From Streptomyces soli (GTDB lineage: Bacteria > Actinomycetota > Actinomycetes > Streptomycetales > Streptomycetaceae): a stretch of 49,076 bases of DNA. Below the pieces are notes generated by a model, which saw only the letters and a program-made list of their open reading frames with translations, was not told the origin of the DNA and ran no database searches. The translations under genes and the position numbers were made by a program. This document shows, one piece after another, positions 31,830 through 40,335 of this stretch; the stretch's first letter is position 1, and every line of letters starts with the position of its first letter. The stretch covers positions 1 through 49,076 of the forward strand of contig NZ_RJVR01000358.1 of NCBI RefSeq assembly GCF_003999195.1, written 5' to 3'.

Positions 31830-32854
31830 CTACGTGTTCGTGCTCCCGCTTCGCCGCGCGGTCCCCCGCAGGCTGCGCAGGTCGAGCTGCCGCAGCACAC
31901 GGTCGACGATCTCCGGGTCGTATCCCGGCTCGCTCCGGGCCGCGAGCACTTCGTGCCGCGCGGCGGACAGCATCTCGTTCTGGATCCGCTGGACGGTCTT
32001 GATCCGGCCGACCCGCTTCCTGTGGGTCTCGCGCCGCTCCTCGGACAGGATGTCGGGGCAGATCCGTACGCCGACGTCCACCGCCCGCCGTTGCAGCTGC
32101 TCAGCCAGGTCCTCCGGCAGCTCCTCCACCTGCTCGATCTCCTTCAGGCGGTGCTTGGCGGCCATCATGGCCCGCAGCGCGAGCATCCGTTCCAGGTCGT
32201 GCTCGGCCTCGATGTCGCTGCTGACGCCGAGCCGCTTCACGATCCAGGGCAGGGTGAGGCCCTGCCCAGCACCACGCCGACGGCGACCGCGACGACCGCC
32301 GACAGGACCAGCTCGCCGATGGCCTTCGGCCAGGAGAAGCTGCCGGTGACGGCGGCGGCGATCGCCACGTTGTAGAGCACGATCGCCGTGACGTCGTTGA
32401 ACAGGCCCTCGCCCTCCAGGATCGAGATCAGCCGGCGCGGCAGCCCCAGCTTCCCCGCCACCGCCGTCGCCGCGACCGGATCGGGCGGCGCCACCAGCGC
32501 CCCGAGCGCGACCGCCGCGGCGAGCGTGATGCCCGGCACAACCGAGCGGGCAACGGCGGCGACGGCCGCCATGGTGATGAAGACCAGGGCGACGGCGAGC
32601 AGGAAGATCGGCCGCTTGTTGGCGGCGAACTGCCGCCACGACGTGCGTTGTACGGCGGCGTAGAGCAGCGGCGGCAGCACCAGCGGCAGGATGAGGTCCG
32701 GGTTGATCTCCACGTTCGGGACGAACGGCAGCAGCGCCATCACCATCCCGAGCAGCGTCATCAGTACCGGCGTCGGGAGCCCGAGCCGGTCCCCCAGCGG
32801 CACCATCACGATCGCCGCCAGCATCAGGGCGAAGAAGAGCGCGAGTTGATCCAC
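31830..32854 (-). pseudogene. Na+/H+ antiporter (CPA1) gene with internal deletion and frameshift
   Basis: From GTG 32854 a frame reads MDQLALFFALMLAAIVMVPL through LGALVAPPDPVAATAVAGK and ISILEGEGLFNDVTAIVLYN to VVAVAVGVVLG, the first half of a CPA1 antiporter. It shifts at about 32255-32270 into QGLTLPWIVKRLGVSSDIEA, the sequence just after the last membrane helix, and continues to the C terminus (31830). About 340 of an expected roughly 530 codons remain, so five or six membrane helices are missing. The joint contains GGGC, a possible microhomology. CAGGCT lies 7 nt before the GTG. Confidence 0.88.
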
Positions 32855-33222
32855 GCCGAACAGCCTGCCACGCGCCCGCGGCGCGCCGACCGGTTGGCGG
32901 CGGCCCTGCCGGGGGCTCATCCGGGTCGCGGGAGAACGTTCCGCAAGGCGAGCGAAGCAAGGTGGGGGTCCTCCCCGGCCGAAGGCTGGGGAGGAGATCG
33001 CTCTCGTACCGGGTGTACTCGGGTGATGCGACAACGCAGCGAGGTGCGGTGCCTGGGGGCACTCCCCCAGCCGGCCGAAGGCTGGGGCGCGGCGCGAGCC
33101 GGTCGAGGTTGCGCGACGAGCCACTAGCTCGGGGAGGCCGGCACAACCCGGCCACGGGCGTGCAGACGCCGACGCGGCCCTGGCCACGCACCGTCGTGGT
33201 GCGCGCCGTCACCGGGTGCGGG
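32855..33222. repeat. Intergenic region with two G-rich palindromic elements
   Basis: No gene is supported here. It holds GGTGGGGGTCCTCCCC (32961-32976) followed by CGGCCGAAGGCTGGGG, and a second unit GGGGGCACTCCCCCAG (33055-33070) followed by CCGGCCGAAGGCTGGGG. A weak hairpin, CGCACC-GTCGT-GGTGCG, near 33187-33203 may terminate the GNAT transcript. Confidence 0.65.
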
Positions 33223-33696
33223 CTAACTCAACGCGCGCCGCATCGACTGGTGCGCGATGCCCGCCTCCTCGTACTCCGGGCCGTACGCCACGTACCCCAG
33301 CCGCTCGTAGAAACGCACCGCGTGCGTCTGTGAGTGCAGCTCGACGGTAGAGAGGCCGATGCGGAGGGCTTCGTTCTCGATGGCGCGGACCAGGGCGGCG
33401 CCGATGCCGAGGCCGCGGGCGGCGCGGGTGACGGCGAGGCGGCCGAGGATGCCGGTGCCGTCGTCGCCGAGGAGGAGGCGGCCGGCGCCGAACGGGTCGT
33501 CGGGGCCGGTCGCGAGGACGTGGACGGCCTTGGCGCCTGGCTCGTCGTTCTGGTCGATCTCGAGCTCGGCGGGGACCTTCTGCTCGTCGACGAAGACCTC
33601 ACGCCGTACGGCGAAGCACGCCGCCAGGTCGGCCGGGGTCTCGGCTACTCGCACGTCGTACGGCCCAGGCTCGGGCTCGGGCTCAGGCACCGTCAC
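33223..33696 (-). CDS. GNAT-family N-acetyltransferase
   Basis: A 157-residue acetyltransferase. An acidic, Pro-rich start (VPEPEPEPGPY) precedes a GNAT fold. LGRLAVTRAARGLGIGAALV contains the acetyl-CoA-binding R/QxxGxG/A loop, and HAVRFYERLGYVAYGPEYEE is the C-terminal signature. The FAVRREVFVDEQKVP segment resembles ElaA/YjcF-type proteins. Its GTG overlaps the rluD stop by 14 nt, so translation is coupled to rluD. The substrate is unknown. Confidence 0.9.
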   Translation of the reverse strand: MTVPEPEPEPGPYDVRVAETPADLAACFAVRREVFVDEQKVPAELEIDQNDEPGAKAVHVLATGPDDPFGAGRLLLGDDGTGILGRLAVTRAARGLGIGAALVRAIENEALRIGLSTVELHSQTHAVRFYERLGYVAYGPEYEEAGIAHQSMRRALS

Positions 33697-34636
33697 TGCG
33701 CACCGTGTCGAGGGCGTGCTGCAGGTCGGCCGGGTAGTCGCTCTCGAACTCCACCCAGCGGCCGTCCTCGGGGTGCTCGAAGCCTAGCCGGACGGCGTGC
33801 AGCCACTGCCGGGTGAGCCCGAGCCGCTTGGCGAGCGTGGGGTCGGCGCCGTAGGTGAGGTCGCCGACGCAGGGGTGGCGGTGGGCGGACATGTGGACGC
33901 GGATCTGGTGGGTGCGGCCGGTCTCGAGCTTGATGTCGAGCAGCGAGGCCGCCCGGAAGGCCTCGACCAGGTCGTAGTGGGTGACACTGGCCTTGCCGTC
34001 GGCGACGACGGCCCACTTGTAGTCGTGGGTGGGGTGCCGGCCGATCGGCGCGTCGATGGTGCCGCTCATCGGGTCCGGGTGGCCCTGCACGAGCGCGTGG
34101 TACCGCTTGTCGACGGTCCGCTCGCGGAACTGCTGCTTGAGCAGGGTGTACGCGATCTCCGACTTGGCCACGACCATCAGCCCGGAGGTGCCGACGTCCA
34201 GCCGGTGCACGATGCCCTGGCGCTCGGCCGCACCCGACGTGGAGATGCGGTAGCCCGCGGCGGCCAGGCCGCCGATGACGGTGGTGCCGGTCCAGCCGGG
34301 GCTGGGGTGAGCGGCGACGCCGACCGGCTTGTCGATGACGACGACGTGATCGTCCTCGTACACGACCTTCATACCCGGCACCGGCTCGGCGACGATCTCG
34401 ACGGGCCGCGGCGGGGCGGGCAGCTCGACCTCGAGCCAGGCGCCGCCGCTGACGCGGTCGGACTTGCCGGCGGTGCTGCCGTCGATGGTGACCTTCCCGG
34501 CGGAGGCCAGCTCGGCCGCCTTGGTCCGCGAGAATCCGAACATACGGGCGATGGCGGCGTCGACCCGCTCGCCTTCGAGGCCGTCGGGTACGGGCAGGGT
34601 GCGGATCTCGGGGGTGCTCTGGGGAAGGGTGCTCAC
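33683..34636 (-). CDS. rluD: RluA-family 23S rRNA pseudouridine synthase (RluD-like)
   Basis: A 317-residue pseudouridine synthase. An N-terminal S4 RNA-binding domain (GERVDAAIARMFGFSRTKAA) precedes the catalytic domain. The catalytic Asp is in IVHRLDVGTSGLMVVAKS. KRYHALVQGHP and ETGRTHQIRVHMSAHRHP complete the family pattern. RluD in other bacteria modifies helix 69 of 23S rRNA; the exact target here is inferred. GTG at 34636 follows a CATACT hexamer by 7 nt. The gene is 31 nt downstream of lspA, with which it is usually paired. Confidence 0.92.
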   Translation of the reverse strand: MSTLPQSTPEIRTLPVPDGLEGERVDAAIARMFGFSRTKAAELASAGKVTIDGSTAGKSDRVSGGAWLEVELPAPPRPVEIVAEPVPGMKVVYEDDHVVVIDKPVGVAAHPSPGWTGTTVIGGLAAAGYRISTSGAAERQGIVHRLDVGTSGLMVVAKSEIAYTLLKQQFRERTVDKRYHALVQGHPDPMSGTIDAPIGRHPTHDYKWAVVADGKASVTHYDLVEAFRAASLLDIKLETGRTHQIRVHMSAHRHPCVGDLTYGADPTLAKRLGLTRQWLHAVRLGFEHPEDGRWVEFESDYPADLQHALDTVRSDGA

Positions 34637-34649
34637 CCGATCGAGTATG
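34637..34649 (-). promoter_or_regulatory. Possible leaderless -10 (CATACT) before rluD
   Basis: On the minus strand CATACT (34649-34644) lies 7 nt before the GTG at 34636, which lacks a ribosome site. This would give rluD-GNAT a transcript independent of lspA. Confidence 0.4.
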
Positions 34650-34667
34650 ACGGACTCGGCGCGGTAC

Positions 34668-35216
34668 TCAGTCCTTGTGGACGGTCCCGTCCGGGTCCAG
34701 GCCCTTGAAGGACAGCAGCACGATCAGGATGCCGCCGCAGACGATCGCCGAGTCGGCCAGGTTGAAGACCGCGAAGTGGGCGGGCGCGATGAAGTCCACC
34801 ACATGCCCCTCCAGGAAGCCCGGGGCCCGGAAGACCCGGTCCGTGAGGTTGCCGAAGGCACCGCCGAGCAGCAGACCGAGCGCGATCGCCCACGGCACGC
34901 TGTAGAGCTTGCGGGCGATCCGCGCGATCACGAAGATCACACTGGTCGCGATGATCGTGAAGACAATCGTCATGCCCTGGCCGAAGCCGAAGGCCGCGCC
35001 CGCGTTGCGAATCGCCTCCAGGCGCAGGTACTGGCCGAAGACGTCGATCGGGTCGTGTCCTTCGAGGCTGGTCACCACCCAGATCTTGCTGACCAGGTCC
35101 AGAACGTACGCCAGCGCCGCCACGCCGAGCAGCACGGCGATCCGCCGCGAGCCCTTACGGGTGGGCTCGGCCGTGGCCTCCTGCTGCATACCGATGGTGG
35201 GCTCCGCGTTCGCCAT
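34668..35216 (-). CDS. lspA: Lipoprotein signal peptidase LspA
   Basis: Signal peptidase II, a membrane aspartyl protease that cleaves lipoprotein signal peptides. The 182-residue protein has four membrane helices. The catalytic Asp residues are in GNLTDRVFRAPG/VVDFI and FNLADSAIVCGG, and RNAGAAFGFGQG is the conserved motif before helix 2. A soluble 25-residue N-terminal tail is typical of actinobacteria. It lies 67 nt downstream of the DksA-like gene. Confidence 0.96.
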   Translation of the reverse strand: MANAEPTIGMQQEATAEPTRKGSRRIAVLLGVAALAYVLDLVSKIWVVTSLEGHDPIDVFGQYLRLEAIRNAGAAFGFGQGMTIVFTIIATSVIFVIARIARKLYSVPWAIALGLLLGGAFGNLTDRVFRAPGFLEGHVVDFIAPAHFAVFNLADSAIVCGGILIVLLSFKGLDPDGTVHKD

Positions 35217-35283
35217 GTACGTACGTCCCTTCCTGACGAGGACGAGGTTACGTTACGGCACAGGCGTACGGTTCGGCGGTCGG

Positions 35284-36240
35284 TCAGCGGCGTTCCTGCT
35301 TCTGCTTGCACTCCATGCACAGCGTGGCCCGGGGGAAGGCCTGCATCCTGGCCTTGCCGATGGGATTGCCGCACGACTCGCACAGTCCGTAGGTGCCCGT
35401 GTCCAGCCGTTCCAGCGCGTGCTCGGTCTGGGCCAGCATCTCGCGGGCGTTGGCGGCCAGCGACATCTCGTGCTCGCGCGTGATGTTCTTCGTACCGGTG
35501 TCCGCCTGGTCGTCGCCGGCGCCGTCGCCGGAGTCGCGCAGCAGCCCGGCGACCGCGGCCTCCGAGGTCGCGATCTCAGCCCGGAGCCGGGTGCCCTCGG
35601 CGAGCAGCTCGGTGCGCGCCTCGTCGACCTCCTCCGCGGTCCACGGATCCTCGCCCGGCTGTACGGGCAGTTCCCCGGGCACCGCGATGCGGGCCGTGGG
35701 CACGGGTGTCGCCTTGGGCATGGCCGTCCCGGCCGCGGTCTTCTTAGCAACCACCTTCTGGGCTCCCGTCTTCGTCGACTTCGCTGCCTTGACGGCGGAT
35801 GCCGCCCTCTTCTTCACCGGTTTCACCGGTTCCGAGGCCTTGCGGGTGGCCGGCGCCGCCTTCTTGGCGGACGCGGCCTTCTTGACCGGGGTTGCCTTAC
35901 CGGACGAGCCGGACGAGCCGGACGAGCCGGATGCCGGAGCCGGTGTCGGCGGCTTCGCGGCGGCGCCGCGCTTGGCGGCGGCCGGGCTCTTGTTCGCCGT
36001 GGTCTTCTTCGCCGGCGACTTGGTCGCCGCCGTCTTCTTGGCCACCGCCTTCGTGGCCACCGTCTTCTTCGCCGCCGCCTTGTTGGTCGCGGCGTTCTTC
36101 GCCGCCGCCTTCTTGGCCGGCGCGGTTTTCTTGGTCGCGGATTTCTTGGCCGCCGTCTTGTTGGCCGCCTTCGCAGGGACGGCCTTCTTGGCCGCACCGC
36201 TTACCGGTCTGCTCGGCGCAGCCGTTCTCTTCGCCACCAT
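35284..36240 (-). CDS. DksA/TraR-type zinc-finger protein with a histone-like Lys/Ala tail
   Basis: A 318-residue protein in two parts. Residues 1-175 are almost entirely Ala, Lys, Pro and Thr, in AAKK/AKKT repeats like the tails of histone H1 and mycobacterial HupB. Residues about 200-318 form a DksA/TraR domain: a helical region, then CESCGNPIGKARMQAFPRAT followed by LCMECK, a four-Cys zinc site. The domain suggests RNA polymerase binding and the tail DNA binding; the combination is recurrent in Streptomyces. ATG at 36240 follows GAAGGGG. It is divergent from ileS. Confidence 0.9.
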   Translation of the reverse strand: MVAKRTAAPSRPVSGAAKKAVPAKAANKTAAKKSATKKTAPAKKAAAKNAATNKAAAKKTVATKAVAKKTAATKSPAKKTTANKSPAAAKRGAAAKPPTPAPASGSSGSSGSSGKATPVKKAASAKKAAPATRKASEPVKPVKKRAASAVKAAKSTKTGAQKVVAKKTAAGTAMPKATPVPTARIAVPGELPVQPGEDPWTAEEVDEARTELLAEGTRLRAEIATSEAAVAGLLRDSGDGAGDDQADTGTKNITREHEMSLAANAREMLAQTEHALERLDTGTYGLCESCGNPIGKARMQAFPRATLCMECKQKQERR

Positions 36241-36492
36241 GGACGCGGCCCCTTCACATATGGTGATCTTGCGCGCGAATCGTGCCGGAACGATAAAACG
36301 ACTCCGGAGCCGCGGCAACGGGGCTCGCCGCCGGATTCGCCCGCCATGCCCGGTCGGGAGGAGGTCTGCATCCGTTGTGCCCAGCTGACCGCCAGGTATT
36401 CCGGTTCTTACGGGTGGGGCGAAGCTGACCGGGCCATTCGGGTCACGCTCCGCCCGCCCGGAAACCTGCCGACGGCGCGCCCCCGGGGCCCG

Positions 36493-36504
36493 TACACTGG
36501 GCGG
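36493..36504 (+). promoter_or_regulatory. Probable ileS promoter -10
   Basis: TACACT at 36493-36498 matches the -10 consensus and would place the start of transcription at about 36505, just ahead of the T-box leader. Confidence 0.5.
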
Positions 36505-36780
36505 AGCGAAAGGCGTCGAAGGGGACGAGTAGCGCCGCACGCAGCCAGTAGCGACCCGGGGACGGTGGAAGCCCGGGGGTGTGCGCGACGTGAAGATCAC
36601 CCCGGAGCCGCCGGAGGAAAGCCCGCGAGGGCGAGTAGAGCCGGCAGCGCGACCCCAATGAGGGGGCTGCGGACGGACCCGTCCGCGGTCAAGGAGGGTG
36701 GTACCGCGGAAGCAGCGCGCGCAGCGAGTGGCTTTCGTCCCTCCGGACGGAAATGACATGTCCGCCGGAGGCAGAATCCG
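36505..36780 (+). promoter_or_regulatory. T-box riboswitch, probably translational, upstream of ileS
   Basis: The diagnostic T-box sequence AGGGTGGTACCGCG lies at 36695-36708. It pairs with the acceptor end of uncharged tRNA. Upstream helices form a stem I region; ATC at 36596-36598, within GAAGATCACC, is a plausible Ile specifier. Downstream, CCTCCGG (36740-36746) can pair with the ribosome-site sequence CCGGAGG (36765-36771), which fits the actinobacterial type that controls translation. Uncharged tRNA-Ile would free the ribosome site. No strong terminator hairpin with a U run is seen. Boundaries are approximate. Confidence 0.88.
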
Positions 36781-39700
36781 ATGACGCAGTACCGCCAGGT
36801 CCCCGCTCAGGTCGACCTGCCCGCGCTGGAGCACGAAGTGCTGGCGTTCTGGCAGGAGAACAAGATCTTCGCGCGCTCGCTGGAGCAGAGCGAGGGCAAG
36901 CCCGAGTGGGTCTTCTACGAGGGCCCGCCGACCGCCAACGGCATGCCGGGCGCCCACCACATCGAGGCCCGCGTCTTCAAGGACGTGTTCCCGCGCTTCA
37001 AGACCATGCAGGGCCACCATGTGACCCGTAAGGCCGGCTGGGACTGCCACGGCCTGCCGGTCGAGCTTGCGGTCGAGAAGGAGCTGGGCTTCTCCGGCAA
37101 GAAGGACATCGAGGCGTACGGCATCGCGGAGTTCAACGCGAAGTGCCGCGAGTCCGTGACTCGGCACACCGACGCCTTCACCGAGCTGACCACCCGCATG
37201 GGCTACTGGGTGGACCTGGACGACGCGTACCGGACCATGGACCCGGACTACATCGAGTCGGTCTGGTGGTCGCTTAAGCAGATCTTCGACAAGGGCCTGC
37301 TGGTCCAGGACCACCGCGTCGCCCCCTGGTGTCCACGCGACGAGACCGGCCTGTCCGACCACGAGCTCGCGCAGGGCTACGAGACGATCGTCGACCCCTC
37401 CGTCTTCGTCCGCTTCCCGCTGACCTCCGGCCCGCTCGCGGGCGAGGCGGCGCTGCTGGTCTGGACGACGACCCCCTGGACCCTGGTCTCCAACACCGCC
37501 GTCGCCGCGCACCCCGACGTCACGTACGTCGTGGCCACGAACGGCGAGGAGAAGCTGGTCGTCGCCGAGCCGCTGCTCGGGAAGGCGCTCGGGGTGGGGG
37601 CACTCCCCCAGCCGCTAGGCCCAGGGGGAGGCTGGGAGGCCACCGGGCAGTCCTTCACCGGCCGCGACATGGAGCGCTGGACGTACCGGCGTCCCTTCGA
37701 CTTCGTGGAGATCCCGGACGCGCACTACGTCGTCAACGCCGAGTACGTCACCACGGAGGACGGCACCGGTCTGGTCCACCAGTCTCCCGCCTTCGGTGAG
37801 GACGACCTGAAGGTCTGCCGCGCGTACGGGCTGCCGGTGGTCAACCCGGTCCGCCCCGACGGCACCTTCAAGGAGGAGGTGCCCCTGGTCGGCGGTGTCT
37901 TCTTCAAGAAGGCCGACGAGAAGCTGGTCGCCGACCTCCAGGAGCGCGGGCTGCTCTTCCGCCACGTTCCGTACGAGCACAGCTACCCGCACTGCTGGCG
38001 CTGCCACACCGCGCTGCTCTACTACGCGCAGCCGTCCTGGTACGTACGCACCACCGCCGTCAAGGACGCACTGCTGCGCGAGAACGAGCGCACCAACTGG
38101 TACCCCGAGTCGGTCAAGTACGGCCGCTTCGGCGACTGGCTGAACAACAACGTCGACTGGGCCCTGTCCCGCAACCGCTACTGGGGCACCCCGCTGCCCA
38201 TCTGGCGCTGCACCGAGGGCCACCTCACCTGCGTCGGCTCCCTCAGTGAGCTCTCCGCCCTCACCGGCACCGACCAGGCCGGCCTGGACCCGCACCGCCC
38301 GTACATCGACGCGGTCACCTTCGGCTGCCCCGAGTCCGGGTGCTCGGCCACGGCCACCCGCGTCCCCGAGGTCATCGACGCCTGGTACGACTCCGGGTCC
38401 ATGCCCTTCGCGCAGTGGGGCTACCCGTACCGCAATAAGGAGGTCTTCGAGCGCACCTACCCCGCGCAGTTCATCTCCGAGGCGATCGACCAGACCCGCG
38501 GCTGGTTCTACACGCTCATGGCCGTCGGCACGCTGGTCTTCGACCGCAACGCGTACGAGAACGTCGTCTGCCTCGGCCACATCCTCGCCGAGGACGGCCG
38601 GAAGATGTCCAAGCATCTCGGCAACATCCTCCAGCCCATCCCGCTGATGGACCAGCACGGCGCCGACGCCGTGCGGTGGTTCATGGCCGCCGGCGGCTCC
38701 CCCTGGGCCGCGCGCCGGGTCGGCCACGGCACGATCCAGGAGGTTGTCCGCAAGACGCTCCTCACCTACTGGAACACCGTCGCCTTCCAGGCCCTCTACG
38801 CCCGCACCGCCGGCTGGGTGCCCGGCGACACCGACCCGGCCCCCCTCGACCGCCCGCTGATCGACCGCTGGCTGCTCGGCGAACTGCACGCGCTCGTACG
38901 TGATGTGACAGAGTCTCTGGAGTCCTACGACACCCAGCGCGCCGGCAAGCTGCTCTCCGCCTTCGTCGACGACCTGTCCAACTGGTACGTACGGCGCTCG
39001 CGGCGCCGCTTCTGGCAGGGCGACCCGGCGGCGCTGCGCACCCTGCACGACGTGGTCGAGACCGTCAGCCGACTCATGGCGCCGCTGGTGCCGTTCATCA
39101 CCGAGCGCGTATGGCAGGACCTCGTCGTGCCCGTCGACCCGGGCGCCCCCGGGTCCGTACACCTCGCCGCCTGGCCGGCCGCCGACCCGGACCTGATCGA
39201 CCCGACACTCTCCGAGCAGATGGCGCTCGTACGGAGGCTGGTCGAGCTGGGCCGCGCCACGCGCGCCGAGTCCGGCGTCAAGACCCGCCAGCCGCTGTCC
39301 CGTGCACTGGTCGCGGCCTCCGGCTTCGAGGCGCTGGGTGACGAACTGCGCGCCCAGATCGCGGAAGAGCTGAACGTGGCCGGGCTCGCCTCGCTGAGCG
39401 AGGTCGGCGGCTCCCTGGTCGACACAACGGCCAAGGCCAACTTCCGTGCCCTGGGCAAGCGATTCGGCAAGGGCGTCCAGGACGTCGCCAAGGCCATCGC
39501 GGCCGCGGACGCCGCCGCCCTGTCCGCCGCGTTGCGCGACGGCACGGCCTCGGTCGACGTGAACGGTGAGGCGGTGGCCCTCTCCCCGGACGAGGTCATC
39601 ATCACCGAGACCCCGCGCGAGGGCTGGTCCGTCGCCTCCGACACGGGCGCCACGGTCGCCCTCGACCTGGAGATCACGCCGGTGCTGCGCCGGGCCGGCC

Positions 39701-39948
39701 TGGCCCGCGACGCCATCCGTCTCATCCAGGAGGCCCGCAAGAACTCCGGCCTCGACGTCGCCGACCGCATCGCCCTTCGCTGGCACTCCACCGACCCCGA
39801 GCTGGGCTCCGCCCTCACCGAGCACGCCGCTATCGTCTCCGACGAAGTCCTCGCCACGGACTTCGCCGAAGGCGAGGCCGACGACTCCTACGGTGCGGCG
39901 TTCACCGACGAGGCCCTGGGCCTCACCTTCCACCTCCGCAAGCGCTAA
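36781..39948 (+). CDS. ileS: Isoleucyl-tRNA synthetase IleS (eukaryote-like type)
   Basis: Class I synthetase charging tRNA-Ile. In the 1055-residue protein the HIGH-type motif reads GMPGAHHIEAR (His59, His60) and the KMSKS motif reads KMSKHLGN (residues 608-612), the variant seen in actinobacterial and eukaryote-like IleRS. The editing (CP1) domain contains LLVWTTTPWTLVSN. Residues 272-283 (VGALPQPLGPGG) are encoded by a palindromic repeat element inserted in frame. CPESGCSAT and a C-terminal anticodon-binding domain are present. Expression is probably controlled by the T-box leader. Confidence 0.97.
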   Translation: MTQYRQVPAQVDLPALEHEVLAFWQENKIFARSLEQSEGKPEWVFYEGPPTANGMPGAHHIEARVFKDVFPRFKTMQGHHVTRKAGWDCHGLPVELAVEKELGFSGKKDIEAYGIAEFNAKCRESVTRHTDAFTELTTRMGYWVDLDDAYRTMDPDYIESVWWSLKQIFDKGLLVQDHRVAPWCPRDETGLSDHELAQGYETIVDPSVFVRFPLTSGPLAGEAALLVWTTTPWTLVSNTAVAAHPDVTYVVATNGEEKLVVAEPLLGKALGVGALPQPLGPGGGWEATGQSFTGRDMERWTYRRPFDFVEIPDAHYVVNAEYVTTEDGTGLVHQSPAFGEDDLKVCRAYGLPVVNPVRPDGTFKEEVPLVGGVFFKKADEKLVADLQERGLLFRHVPYEHSYPHCWRCHTALLYYAQPSWYVRTTAVKDALLRENERTNWYPESVKYGRFGDWLNNNVDWALSRNRYWGTPLPIWRCTEGHLTCVGSLSELSALTGTDQAGLDPHRPYIDAVTFGCPESGCSATATRVPEVIDAWYDSGSMPFAQWGYPYRNKEVFERTYPAQFISEAIDQTRGWFYTLMAVGTLVFDRNAYENVVCLGHILAEDGRKMSKHLGNILQPIPLMDQHGADAVRWFMAAGGSPWAARRVGHGTIQEVVRKTLLTYWNTVAFQALYARTAGWVPGDTDPAPLDRPLIDRWLLGELHALVRDVTESLESYDTQRAGKLLSAFVDDLSNWYVRRSRRRFWQGDPAALRTLHDVVETVSRLMAPLVPFITERVWQDLVVPVDPGAPGSVHLAAWPAADPDLIDPTLSEQMALVRRLVELGRATRAESGVKTRQPLSRALVAASGFEALGDELRAQIAEELNVAGLASLSEVGGSLVDTTAKANFRALGKRFGKGVQDVAKAIAAADAAALSAALRDGTASVDVNGEAVALSPDEVIITETPREGWSVASDTGATVALDLEITPVLRRAGLARDAIRLIQEARKNSGLDVADRIALRWHSTDPELGSALTEHAAIVSDEVLATDFAEGEADDSYGAAFTDEALGLTFHLRKR
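37593..37630. repeat. Palindromic element inserted in frame in ileS
   Basis: The 38 nt beginning GGTGGGGGCACTCCCCCAGC and ending CCCAGGGGGAG belong to the same family as intergenic units at 14586, 33055 and 40160, with which they share 16 nt exactly. They match 43938-43975 in pgeF at 30 of 38 positions. They add about 12 codons to the CP1 editing region without breaking the frame. Confidence 0.8.
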
Positions 39949-40335
39949 CCCCCGGGGGCGGGGCGGGGCTTCTTCCCCCACCCCGCCCCTGCCCGAAACC
40001 GGGCTCTCCCCCAAACCTTCGTTTGGGTGGGGGTCCTCCCCCAGAGGGGGTACCCCCAGGTCCCCAAACGCCGGACGGCCCGGCCACACGCCCGCAGGCG
40101 ACAACGCAACCCCAGCCACCCACCAGGCAGGAGCGCGGCGGCACCCCGGCCCGACGGACGGGGGCACTCCCCCAGCCTTCGGCCGGTGGGGGTACCCCCG
40201 GCGAAGCCAGGGGGAGGACCCCCACCCAGACGGAGTCTGGGGGAGAGTCCGGCGCAGCGGCTCGAAGCCCGAAAAGCCCCCCCGGGGCCGAGCGGCGCGA
40301 GAGGCGCAGAAAAGAGGGGTCGCCGTAGGCGGAAA
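39949..40335. repeat. Intergenic cluster of palindromic G-rich elements after ileS
   Basis: No gene is supported. A GC hairpin (GGGGCGGGGC / ACCCCGCCCC, about 39957-39988) may terminate ileS. Then follow GGTGGGGGTCCTCCCCCAG (40026-40044), GGGGGTACCCCC (40046-40057), AAACGCCGGACGGC (40066-40079), GGGGGCACTCCCCCAG (40160-40175) and GGTGGGGGTACCCCC (40185-40199), the last trailing into CCAGGGGGAGGACCCCC. It is a mosaic of the repeat family seen elsewhere in the window. Confidence 0.65.

Noticed and set aside
35284..37512. A 742-codon minus-strand frame through the DksA-like gene and ileS leader
   Set aside because: The part above 36240 is antisense to the T-box leader and ileS. The protein begins at the ATG with a good ribosome site at 36240.
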